This document shows positions 1 through 5,730 of a stretch of DNA of 7,522 bases, one piece after another; the first letter of the stretch is position 1, and every line of letters begins with the position of its first letter. The DNA comes from an uncultured Actinomycetes bacterium (GTDB lineage: Bacteria > Actinomycetota > Actinomycetes > Nanopelagicales > Nanopelagicaceae): contig CAIYQS010000219.1 of the NCBI GenBank assembly GCA_903928395.1, positions 1 through 7,522 of the forward strand, in the 5' to 3' direction. The position numbers and the translations under genes are program-made. A model generated the notes under the pieces. That model was given only the letters and a program-made list of their open reading frames with translations, made no database searches and was not told the origin of the DNA.

Positions 1-25
1 CTCTGGTTGGGTATAGAGAAGCGTA

Positions 26-41
26 CCGAACATCTGTTCGA
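26..41 (-). promoter_or_regulatory. LexA operator (SOS box), expected in the recA promoter
   Basis: CCGAACATCTGTTCGA matches the actinobacterial LexA consensus TCGAAC-N4-GTTCGA at 11 of 12 specified positions, the one mismatch being the outermost base at 26. Reading on the minus strand it is TCGAACAGATGTTCGG, almost the form known in front of mycobacterial recA. It lies 24 bp past the DUF167 stop, and downstream on the minus strand is TATACC (10-15), a plausible -10 element 10 bp after the box, with the box itself covering the -35 region (AACAGA at 33-38, 17-bp spacer). LexA bound here would block RNA polymerase until RecA-stimulated self-cleavage. The regulated gene lies outside the window; recA is inferred from gene order. 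Confidence 0.85.
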
Positions 42-64
42 ATAGCGAGGACACGCCGAATTCT

Positions 65-358
65 TTAGAGCAGAGTGAGGCCTGATTTGAGTTCTTCGTA
101 TCGCGCGGAATGAGTTGAATTAGCCCCCGCAATAACCAACCGCTTATCCCGCGAAAGTTCGCCATGCACGATCGTGAAATCGCGCGGACGTAAACCGAAC
201 GCGGTGGCTAACTCTTTCATAACAGCGGCATTTGCCTTGCCATCGACAGCCGGTGCTTGTACAGCGACCACCAATCGCGGTGGATCCCCCGCTGTTCCAC
301 CAACTTTGTTCCGCGACGCATTAGGTCTTACTCGAATTTCTATCAATAAATCGGCCAT
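65..358 (-). CDS. DUF167/YggU family protein
   Basis: A 97-residue small cytoplasmic protein of the DUF167 (YggU/C15orf40-like) family. Diagnostic features are the opening beta strand with IRVRPNASRN (8-17), the APAVDGKANAAV stretch (35-46) that carries the family's G-K-A-N core, LATAFGL (50-56) and the end motif HGELSRDKRLVI (65-76). Structures of family members show a small alpha/beta fold; the biochemical function is not established. The frame is open further upstream to an ATG at 451, but that form would overlap DUF3046 by 89 bp and adds 31 residues unlike the family, so the ATG at 356-358, 4 bp after the DUF3046 stop, is preferred. No good Shine-Dalgarno sequence is seen, so coupling to DUF3046 translation is likely. 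It lies between DUF3046 and the presumed recA, where other actinobacteria usually have no gene. Confidence 0.9.
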   Translation of the reverse strand: MADLLIEIRVRPNASRNKVGGTAGDPPRLVVAVQAPAVDGKANAAVMKELATAFGLRPRDFTIVHGELSRDKRLVIAGANSTHSARYEELKSGLTLL

Positions 359-362
359 GCTC

Positions 363-560
363 TTAGCGAAACTTTGCTGGCATTTCTGGGTTGTGTGCCA
401 CGACTGCTTTCCAAATATCTCCCGGCTCAAAGCCCCGAGTGAGCGCTTCATTCACTGTCATCCCGCCGAGTTCGGCGTGAACGATGTCTCTGGAGTAAGT
501 GTCTGAGTCGCTGAAGTAGTCAGAGAGTCGGGAGCGGAGCTCGGTAATTCGCATCGCCAT
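363..560 (-). CDS. DUF3046 family protein
   Basis: A 65-residue acidic, soluble protein of a family found in Actinobacteria, usually encoded immediately upstream of recA (Rv2738c in M. tuberculosis). Conserved features visible are the N-terminal MRITELRSRLSDYF, the central HAELGGMTVNEAL (28-40) and the C-terminal IWKAVVAH (49-56) with a PAKFR end. No biochemical role is known to me; the steady linkage to recA is the only functional hint. Two starts are possible: ATG at 558-560 or ATG at 552-554. Homologues commonly begin 'MRLTE', which favours the second, giving 63 residues; the longer one is listed because neither has a clear ribosome site. The gene begins 18 bp after the tetR stop and ends 4 bp before the DUF167 start. 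Confidence 0.88.
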   Translation of the reverse strand: MAMRITELRSRLSDYFSDSDTYSRDIVHAELGGMTVNEALTRGFEPGDIWKAVVAHNPEMPAKFR

Positions 561-578
561 TAATTACTGGGCCATTTG

Positions 579-1064
579 CTAGAGAGCACGTGCCATTTGG
601 TCGGCTTGTTTGGCACTTCCTGCGAGTGAGAGCGGCGATGCAATCTGGCCAATCAACCAATGGAGGACTACGCCAGCGGACTCTCCAAAGATAGCTATCA
701 GCGATTCTTTTACCAACGTCCAGAGCGGGTGATCTGTGACCGTGACGAATTTTGCGATGTCGAGCGGATCGGTTTGAACCATTTTTCGCAGCGCCGGGTC
801 TTTAGAAATCTCTGTAGAAAGAAGGTAGAGCGCGTCGCGTTTGGTTGGTGCTTTCTTCGCTAACTCAAATAACCGAAGAATTTCGGAGTGAATTAAGGAG
901 AGCATCATCTCTTCTTTATCGCTGAAATGGTTATACACAGTGGCGCGAGAGACTTCTGCGCGAGCGGCAATATCGAGCATATTAGATTCGTATGACCCCA
1001 CCTCGGTGATCACAATCTTTGCACCAGAAAGAATCGCGCTACGCGAGCGATTGTTGGTAGCCAT
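579..1064 (-). CDS. TetR/AcrR-family transcriptional regulator
   Basis: A 161-residue protein with an N-terminal TetR DNA-binding domain: helices at about 8-23 and 28-54, including the signature MLDIAARAEVSRATVYNHFS (29-48) followed by DKEEMM. The remaining ~100 residues would be the ligand-binding and dimerisation domain. They match no subfamily I recognise, so the effector and targets are unknown. At 161 residues it is short for the family (usually 190-220), mostly through a small C-terminal domain, but the frame is open and shows no sign of truncation. It sits 40 bp after clgR and 18 bp before DUF3046, so it is probably read with them. An imperfect palindrome 11 bp upstream might be its own operator. 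No Shine-Dalgarno sequence precedes the ATG at 1064. Its presence between clgR and the recA locus is not part of the conserved actinobacterial order that I know. Confidence 0.88.
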   Translation of the reverse strand: MATNNRSRSAILSGAKIVITEVGSYESNMLDIAARAEVSRATVYNHFSDKEEMMLSLIHSEILRLFELAKKAPTKRDALYLLSTEISKDPALRKMVQTDPLDIAKFVTVTDHPLWTLVKESLIAIFGESAGVVLHWLIGQIASPLSLAGSAKQADQMARAL

Positions 1065-1075
1065 AATGGAATAGA

Positions 1076-1093
1076 GCGTGAGATATAACTCGC
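1076..1093. promoter_or_regulatory. Imperfect palindrome in the clgR-tetR gap, possible TetR operator
   Basis: An 18-bp imperfect inverted repeat, GCGTGAGATATAACTCGC on the plus strand, with 12 of 18 positions symmetric. It starts 11 bp upstream of the tetR ATG. TetR-family repressors often bind such sites in front of their own gene. It includes TATA-rich bases that could act as a -10 element for a short-leader tetR transcript, but no good -35 is visible. Its position is suggestive and its symmetry only moderate. Confidence 0.25.
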
Positions 1094-1104
1094 GTTAAAG
1101 CTAG

Positions 1105-1374
1105 TTACGCGGCGTCATCCACAACTGTGAGGGTAGGAGTTTCGTGAACTTTGATTTGGGCGTTGACGCTCTGCAAGACATCACCAAGTGAAATATCAAG
1201 CGCGCTGCAGATGGAATTTAAGAGTTCTGAAGAGGCTTCTTTTTGTCCACGCTCAACCTCTGAGAGGTAACCCAGTGAAACGCGTGCGCTTTTTGCGACA
1301 TCACGCAAAGTTCGGCTCTGCTGCATGCGATAAGTGCGCAGCGCCAAGCCGATATGAGAGCGGAGAAGAATCAC
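1105..1374 (-). CDS. clgR: ClgR-type Xre-family transcriptional regulator of Clp protease genes
   Basis: An 89-residue DNA-binding protein with an Xre/Cro helix-turn-helix at about residues 8-66. The core TLRDVAKSARVSLGYLSEVE and the following RGQKEASSELL (42-52) are diagnostic of actinobacterial ClgR. In Streptomyces, Corynebacterium and Mycobacterium, ClgR activates clpP1P2, clpC and other proteostasis genes. The protein ends in Ala-Ala (VVDDAA); in Streptomyces a C-terminal Ala-Ala makes ClgR a substrate of ClpP-dependent proteolysis, so feedback control of its level is a reasonable inference here. The start is GTG at 1372-1374, overlapping the cinA TGA by 4 bp (GTGA). It is shorter than some homologues but has a complete HTH domain. 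Gene order pgsA-cinA-clgR supports the call. Downstream, mycobacteria carry pspA after clgR; here a TetR gene occupies that place. Confidence 0.93.
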   Translation of the reverse strand: MILLRSHIGLALRTYRMQQSRTLRDVAKSARVSLGYLSEVERGQKEASSELLNSICSALDISLGDVLQSVNAQIKVHETPTLTVVDDAA

Positions 1375-1847
1375 GGGATAAGAATACGGGTAAAGGCAGC
1401 TAAAGCGCTCTCTATAGTTGCGTGGCGAACGTCGGTACGGTCGCCCGCGAGCGCAAGCGATATCGCAGAGGTCCCAAATTTGCTATCAATTGCAATCCAG
1501 ACGGTTCCGGCCTTCTGACCATAAGCTCGGCCTGGACCAGCCACGCCAGTAGTAGCTATCGAATAATCGGTCTTAAATTGCGCTCTAGCCTGTTGCGCCA
1601 TCATTGTGGCGACTTCTTCGGCGACTGCGGTGTGCTTGGTCAGCATTTTCTTGGTAATTCCGAAGAATTTCGTTTTGCTTACATCGCTGTAAGTAATTAG
1701 TCCTCCCTGAAATACCGCAGATGAACCCGGAACCGAGGTGAGCGATTCGCTCAATCCTCCCCCGGTGATTGATTCCGCGGTTGAAAGCGTCAGCCCTTTG
1801 CGCTTCATGTATTTGATGATTGTTGCTGCGAGCGGGTCAACGCTCAC
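1371..1847 (-). CDS. cinA: CinA C-terminal domain protein, nicotinamide-nucleotide amidohydrolase (NMN deamidase, PncC)
   Basis: A 158-residue protein that corresponds to only the C-terminal (PncC) domain of the CinA family; the N-terminal molybdopterin-binding-like domain of long CinA proteins is absent, as is usual in Actinobacteria. PncC hydrolyses nicotinamide mononucleotide to nicotinate mononucleotide and ammonia, returning NMN (for example from NAD-dependent DNA ligase) to NAD synthesis. Visible motifs are STAESITGGG (residues 22-31, candidate catalytic Ser26), VPGSS (39-43), GGLITYSDVSK (48-58, with Tyr53 and Lys58) and TTGVAGPG (99-106). The Ser-Tyr-Lys spacing matches that proposed for the E. 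coli and Agrobacterium proteins. The start is a GTG at 1845-1847 lying inside the pgsA end; the next in-frame ATG (residue 14) would cut into the first helix. The TGA stop overlaps the clgR GTG (GTGA), indicating translational coupling on both sides. Confidence 0.92.
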   Translation of the reverse strand: MSVDPLAATIIKYMKRKGLTLSTAESITGGGLSESLTSVPGSSAVFQGGLITYSDVSKTKFFGITKKMLTKHTAVAEEVATMMAQQARAQFKTDYSIATTGVAGPGRAYGQKAGTVWIAIDSKFGTSAISLALAGDRTDVRHATIESALAAFTRILIP

Positions 1848-2400
1848 TGGCGAGCACTTTCTTAAAGTAATCCACTCCAGTTACTAGGGTGATAGCAATT
1901 GTGGCCGCCATAAAAATGTCGCGCGGTACGTGCAACCAGGTGGGAAGCGGAAGAATGTAGAAGCCAATTCCAAAACCCTGCATCATGGTCTTTAGTTTGC
2001 CACCTTTACTAGCGGGAATGACACCCCCTCGGATGACCGCCAAACGAAGAAGAGTGACCGCAATTTCACGGAACAAAATGACGATCGTGACCCACCACCA
2101 AAGTTTGTCTTGGATTGAAAGTCCGATCATCGCGGTTCCAATTGCCGCCTTATCTGCAACGGGGTCCAAAAAGGTGCCAAAACTAGTTACTTGATTCCGC
2201 GACCTAGCAAGACGTCCATCCATAAGGTCGGTGACTCCAACAAGGAAAAATCCGATCCAAGCGATAATGCGCCACAGGGAAGTATTTCCGCCATCCTTAA
2301 AGAGCGCATAAGCACAAAATGGAAGCGCGAGCACCCGCACGATGGTTAACGCATTTGGAAGGTTAAGCGTCTTACCGGACTTGGTACTCATTGGCGCCAT
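1837..2400 (-). CDS. pgsA: CDP-diacylglycerol--glycerol-3-phosphate 3-phosphatidyltransferase (phosphatidylglycerophosphate synthase)
   Basis: A 187-residue integral membrane enzyme of the CDP-alcohol phosphatidyltransferase family. It joins CDP-diacylglycerol to glycerol-3-phosphate, giving phosphatidylglycerophosphate, the precursor of phosphatidylglycerol and cardiolipin. The full catalytic signature D-x2-DG-x2-AR-x8-G-x3-D-x3-D is present: Asp58, Asp61-Gly62, Ala65-Arg66, Gly75, Asp79, Asp83. Hydrophobic helices lie at about 17-34, 42-58, 84-96, 100-122, 139-156 and 161-176. The N-terminal LNLPNALTIVRVLALP is typical of PgsA and argues against phosphatidylinositol-phosphate synthase, though substrate choice within the family cannot be fully read from sequence. 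Length is normal. The 3' end overlaps the cinA start by 11 bp, so the two are very probably translated from one mRNA. The same pgsA-cinA-clgR order occurs in other actinobacteria. Confidence 0.93.
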   Translation of the reverse strand: MAPMSTKSGKTLNLPNALTIVRVLALPFCAYALFKDGGNTSLWRIIAWIGFFLVGVTDLMDGRLARSRNQVTSFGTFLDPVADKAAIGTAMIGLSIQDKLWWWVTIVILFREIAVTLLRLAVIRGGVIPASKGGKLKTMMQGFGIGFYILPLPTWLHVPRDIFMAATIAITLVTGVDYFKKVLASER

Positions 2401-2404
2401 GGTA

Positions 2405-2411
2405 CCTGCCT
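2405..2411 (-). promoter_or_regulatory. Ribosome binding site of pgsA
   Basis: AGGCAGG on the minus strand, 4 nt before the ATG at 2398-2400. It favours this start over the in-frame ATG three codons later (2389-2391). It is one of the few clear Shine-Dalgarno-like sequences in the window and lies within the 32-bp gap after the RodZ-like gene. Confidence 0.55.
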
Positions 2412-2432
2412 AGCAAGCAGATTTCGGTTTGA

Positions 2433-3194
2433 TTAACCTTGTGCTGAAGCTCCAGGTCCATATTGAAGATGAACTACCTCGCCGATTGTCCCGGGAGCAC
2501 CCGCATCGGTGCCGTTTACGTTCATATCAACCGCGCCAGCATTGCCAATCGTGAAATTAATGAGCTGACTATCATCAAATGAACGCGACGTGCCATTTGG
2601 CATTGTTCCGCTAAATATCAAGGTTCCAGCGCTATCAGTCACTGCTAGCCAGGTGGCGCCAGCATTTGTTGTCACAACCACGGCGACTGGGGTTGTCTTG
2701 GTGGCTACCGCTGTAGTTCCATCAGGAGTACCAGAAGTAGTCGATGTGGTTGTTTGAGATTGAGTCGCTGAAGTTGTAGCGCTGACTTTAATTGGAGTTT
2801 TCTTTGCGGGATGGATAAAGGACCCAACCGTAGGAATAGCGATCAGGATAACCACGACTGCAGCAGCAACCTTTGCCATGGCTCCGAATGAGACTTTTTT
2901 GCGCGGGCGACGAACAGTGGTGACATTATTTTCGCTCAGCAAATCGATCATTGGACGATTAAAATCTTGGTTCATTGCGTTGAACTCGTCAACTAATAAT
3001 TCACCATTAGCGTGTAGGACTCGGGCGATGTTGCGAATATGTCCGCGCGCATAAGCCAATCCACCCGAAGAAAGAAAATTATCATTTTCTAAATCATTGA
3101 GGACGCGACTTCGGATGCAAGTTTGCGCGACAAGTTCATCAATAGACATGCCGACAGACTCTCGGGCCTGACGGAGCAAAATTCCTACTGACAT
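2433..3194 (-). CDS. RodZ-like membrane protein: N-terminal helix-turn-helix, one membrane helix, C-terminal DUF4115-type domain
   Basis: A 253-residue protein with the RodZ architecture. Residues 1-75 form a cytoplasmic Xre-like helix-turn-helix domain of the HTH_25 type (starts MSVGILLRQARES; 'YARGHIRNIARVL' at 48-60 is characteristic). A basic stretch RRPRKK (95-100) precedes a single membrane helix at about 106-126. Next comes a Ser/Thr-rich low-complexity linker (about 138-167), then an extracytoplasmic beta domain (about 172-250; 'TWLAVTDSAGTLIFSG') like DUF4115. In E. coli, RodZ links MreB to the envelope; in Actinobacteria homologues occur widely and their role is less settled, so cell-shape or envelope function is an inference. 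The HTH domain of RodZ proteins is mainly used for protein contact rather than DNA binding. It lies between ftsK and pgsA, in an envelope/division cluster. The start was chosen from the GAGG ribosome site and the domain boundary. Confidence 0.87.
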   Translation of the reverse strand: MSVGILLRQARESVGMSIDELVAQTCIRSRVLNDLENDNFLSSGGLAYARGHIRNIARVLHANGELLVDEFNAMNQDFNRPMIDLLSENNVTTVRRPRKKVSFGAMAKVAAAVVVILIAIPTVGSFIHPAKKTPIKVSATTSATQSQTTTSTTSGTPDGTTAVATKTTPVAVVVTTNAGATWLAVTDSAGTLIFSGTMPNGTSRSFDDSQLINFTIGNAGAVDMNVNGTDAGAPGTIGEVVHLQYGPGASAQG

Positions 3195-3343
3195 GCGTGC
3201 CTCATTTTTTTGATTGCAGCCGATTAACGGACCGGACCACAATCGTTGGGAAGGTGAGGAGCCAAGAATAAACCCCAACTTGAGGGATGACCAAATGAAT
3301 TTTTGGGGGGAGCCAATTCGAGCGTACGGAGGAATAAATCCCC
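3195..3343 (-). promoter_or_regulatory. ftsK-rodZ-like intergenic region: weak candidate promoter and possible terminator
   Basis: This is the largest non-coding gap in the window (149 bp). On the minus strand a weak promoter can be read: TTGGTC at 3289-3294, an 18-bp spacer, and TATTCT at 3265-3270. It would give a leader of roughly 65 nt. An inverted repeat CCCCAA/TTGGGG (3303-3308 with 3273-3278) overlaps it and is followed on the minus strand by TTTATTCTT, so the same bases could act as a weak ftsK terminator; the loop is long (24 nt), which argues against a strong one. Either reading would make the RodZ-like gene the start of a separate transcription unit running to DUF167. The gap length supports a transcriptional boundary more than the individual motifs do. 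Confidence 0.3.
3200..3203 (-). promoter_or_regulatory. Ribosome binding site of the RodZ-like gene
   Basis: GAGG on the minus strand, 5 nt before the ATG at 3192-3194. It decides the start: the reading frame stays open upstream to an ATG at 3278, but that longer form adds 28 residues that do not resemble the family, whereas the ATG at 3194 opens directly onto the helix-turn-helix domain. Confidence 0.65.
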
Positions 3344-5680
3344 TTAGATAAAGCCCTGAATCTGCTCCAGCACGTCTGGCATCTGCTCAGCGGTGATCAG
3401 AACTTCGCGAGCCTTGGAGCCCTCCGATGGACCAACGATCCCACGACTTTCCATCAAGTCCATCAAGCGACCAGCCTTCGCAAATCCAACTCGAAGTTTT
3501 CGTTGCAACATCGATGTCGATCCAAATTGTGTTCCGACAACTAATTGAATCGCTTGGAGCAATAGATCCATGTCATCGCCAATATCATTTTCAATCTGCT
3601 TGCTCACTGCAGGAGCATTGATGTCAATTCGAAATACTGGTTGGGCTTGTGACTTAACGTGACTGACTACCGCTTCTGATTCACGTTCTGAAACAAATGC
3701 ACCTTGAATTCGCATTGCCTTGCTTGCGCCCATTGGCAAGAAAAGTCCGTCGCCTTGTCCCACAAGTTTTTCGGCACCGGGTGTATCCAGAATAACTCGC
3801 GAATCAGCCAAGCTTGAAGTTGCGAAAGAGAGACGTGAAGGAACGTTAGCTTTAATTAATCCAGTAACGACATCTACGCTCGGACGTTGCGTTGCGATCA
3901 CTAGATGGATACCTGCTGCACGCGCGAGTTGAGTAATTCGAACGATGCTCTCTTCAACCTCACGGGCGGCAACCATCATCAGATCAGCTAACTCATCGAT
4001 GATGACTAGCAAATATGGATACGGCTCAAGTTCACGTTCACTTCCTGCGGGCAAACTTACCTTTTTGGCCCTAACCGCTCTATTGAAGTCATCGATATGA
4101 CGGAAACCGAAGTATGAAAGATCGTCATAGCGCTGATCCATTTCACGCACTACCCAAGCCAAGACATCCGCCGCCTTTTTTGGGCTGGTGATAATTGGAG
4201 CGATGAGGTGCGGGATTCCCTCATAACTTGTGAGTTCGACACGCTTAGGGTCAATCATTACCAATCGAACTTCGTCTGGCGTTGAACGCATCAAGACAGA
4301 GACAATCAAAGAATTAATCATCGATGACTTACCTGCGCCAGTTGCGCCTGCAACTAATAAGTGCGGCATCTTCGCCAAATTGGCGCAGATGTAATTTCCT
4401 TCAACATCTTTACCAAGAGCGACAACCATCGGATGAGTCTCATTCATTGCGACAGAAGAGCGTAAGACATCGCCCAGCGCCACAATTTCACGATCGGTGT
4501 TGGGGATTTCAATTCCAACCGCAGATTTACCCGGAATTGGGGAAAGTATTCGAACATCTCCACTCGCGACCGCATAGGAAATATTCTTTGCTAGCGCTGT
4601 AATTGCCTCTACTTTGACCCCACCTGCGAGTTCAACCTCATACCGCGTAACGGTTGGCCCACGCATAAAGCCAGTAACGCGGGCATCGACGTCGAATTGC
4701 TCAAAAACCTGACCTAGCGCGGCCACGACCAGCTCATTGGCTTTGGATTTAGCCTTGGATGCTGGCGCAGTCCGCAAAAGATCCATCGATGGCAAGACAT
4801 ATGGGGTATCGGCAGCCAGAATCATTTGGTGAGCAGGAGCGCTTTGTACTGTTTTGGTCATGAATGTTGGTGTCGCCGCTGTTGGGTGATCTACTTGAAT
4901 CGCAACTGTATCTTCGAGGTTACCGTCCTCAAAGTCAGGCTCTGGAACATCACGGTGAAATTCTTGAACCAATGGAGTTTCAAAAGGCGGAGTGTCATTA
5001 ATTTCGAATTCTTCAAATAAATCATCCTTGACGGATTTTGAGCGGTGCAGGATCCACGAAAAAACGACTTTAAGTTTTGCGATTACTTGTGAAACTGGAG
5101 TCGCAGTAACGATCAACAATCCAAAGAAGAAGATGAGCAATAAGATTGGAATTGCGAGTAGCGATGTACCTAAGTTAGAAAGTGGTCGGCCGATTCCGTA
5201 GCCGACGACACCACCAGCACTTCGGATGCTAGTGAATTCAGAATCCTTAAAGACCTGGGCTAATCCGGTACTGCTGAGAACAAGCAAAATTGCACCGATA
5301 GTGATCCGGCCATTCGCCCGTCCCTCATCTGGAGCCTTAAATAATCGGAATGCAAAATAAATAAAAAGGAGTGGGGTAATGATTGCAATTTTGCCAAATG
5401 TCCCCAGCAGCAGCGTGTTCATGAATCTACCGATTGGATTGTGAAGATGGAACCAACTGCCAGCCGCGCTGACTAGCGCGAAGATCAAAAGCAGGAACGC
5501 CAGTCCATCGCGGTGGTGCGCACTATCGAGCTCTCTAGCCTCTTTAAATAGGAAGCGAACCGTGCTTCCAATCGCCTTTGCGAAGAAACGCCAAATTCCC
5601 GCGAGAGCGCGACCGATTCCTACAAGGACTCCGGAACGCTTCGTGGTCTTGCTTCTCGACGTACTTCGTTTTTTAGCCAT
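3344..5680 (-). CDS. ftsK: DNA translocase FtsK/SpoIIIE
   Basis: A 778-residue septal DNA pump that uses ATP to move chromosome termini through the closing division septum. The N-terminus is basic, followed by four predicted membrane helices at about 59-77, 96-113, 125-143 and 174-194. A poorly conserved acidic linker follows (about 215-305). The alpha/beta motor domain then runs from about 310 to 690. Walker A is GATGAGKSS (445-453) with Lys451; Walker B is LLVIIDELADL with Asp562 and Glu563. 'IATQRPSVDVVTG' (595-607) is a family signature. The C-terminal winged-helix gamma domain (about 703-767; LQRKLRVGFAKAGRLMD) reads oriented DNA motifs and, in studied species, activates XerCD. The protein looks intact and of normal length for Actinobacteria. 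The ATG at 5680 gives a typical Lys/Arg/Ser-rich start and fits the rnj spacing, although no strong ribosome site is visible. Confidence 0.97.
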   Translation of the reverse strand: MAKKRSTSRSKTTKRSGVLVGIGRALAGIWRFFAKAIGSTVRFLFKEARELDSAHHRDGLAFLLLIFALVSAAGSWFHLHNPIGRFMNTLLLGTFGKIAIITPLLFIYFAFRLFKAPDEGRANGRITIGAILLVLSSTGLAQVFKDSEFTSIRSAGGVVGYGIGRPLSNLGTSLLAIPILLLIFFFGLLIVTATPVSQVIAKLKVVFSWILHRSKSVKDDLFEEFEINDTPPFETPLVQEFHRDVPEPDFEDGNLEDTVAIQVDHPTAATPTFMTKTVQSAPAHQMILAADTPYVLPSMDLLRTAPASKAKSKANELVVAALGQVFEQFDVDARVTGFMRGPTVTRYEVELAGGVKVEAITALAKNISYAVASGDVRILSPIPGKSAVGIEIPNTDREIVALGDVLRSSVAMNETHPMVVALGKDVEGNYICANLAKMPHLLVAGATGAGKSSMINSLIVSVLMRSTPDEVRLVMIDPKRVELTSYEGIPHLIAPIITSPKKAADVLAWVVREMDQRYDDLSYFGFRHIDDFNRAVRAKKVSLPAGSERELEPYPYLLVIIDELADLMMVAAREVEESIVRITQLARAAGIHLVIATQRPSVDVVTGLIKANVPSRLSFATSSLADSRVILDTPGAEKLVGQGDGLFLPMGASKAMRIQGAFVSERESEAVVSHVKSQAQPVFRIDINAPAVSKQIENDIGDDMDLLLQAIQLVVGTQFGSTSMLQRKLRVGFAKAGRLMDLMESRGIVGPSEGSKAREVLITAEQMPDVLEQIQGFI

Positions 5681-5730
5681 AGCGGACTAAGCCTAAGGAA
5701 AAGCGAGATGAGCCGCTGATCGGCGCGCCG
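5681..5730 (-). other. rnj-ftsK intergenic spacer with a 10-bp perfect palindrome
   Basis: This 50-bp gap separates the rnj stop from the ftsK start. Right after the stop is the perfect 10-bp palindrome CGGCGCGCCG (5721-5730), which is strikingly GC-rich for this genome. On the minus strand a short GCCG-ATCAG-CGGC stem is also possible, but there is no U-run directly after it, so I do not call a terminator. No convincing Shine-Dalgarno sequence precedes the ftsK ATG; the only purine-rich bit is a weak TTAGG about 12 bases upstream. The gap is too short to rule out read-through from rnj into ftsK. Confidence 0.35.

Noticed and set aside
359..451. Longer N-terminus for the DUF167 protein
   Set aside because: It would overlap most of the DUF3046 end in another frame, and the extra residues do not resemble the family, which starts at the strand before the R-V-R-P-N-A motif.
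174..506. Plus-strand open frame of 110 codons
   Set aside because: It runs antisense through DUF167 and DUF3046, both recognisable families; its translation shows no domain, and no plus-strand gene is supported anywhere in the window.
2401..2432. Short CTGC/GCAG inverted repeat covering the pgsA ribosome site, as a possible translational switch
   Set aside because: The stem is only 4 bp, too weak to expect regulation.
3195..3278. Longer N-terminus for the RodZ-like protein
   Set aside because: The extra 28 residues are not like the family and the GAGG ribosome site fits the ATG at 3194.
5721..5730. CGGCGCGCCG palindrome as a transcription terminator or protein binding site
   Set aside because: As RNA it leaves only a 3-bp stem with a 4-base loop and no U-run follows. 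A single 10-bp GC palindrome with no second copy seen in the window is not enough to claim a site.
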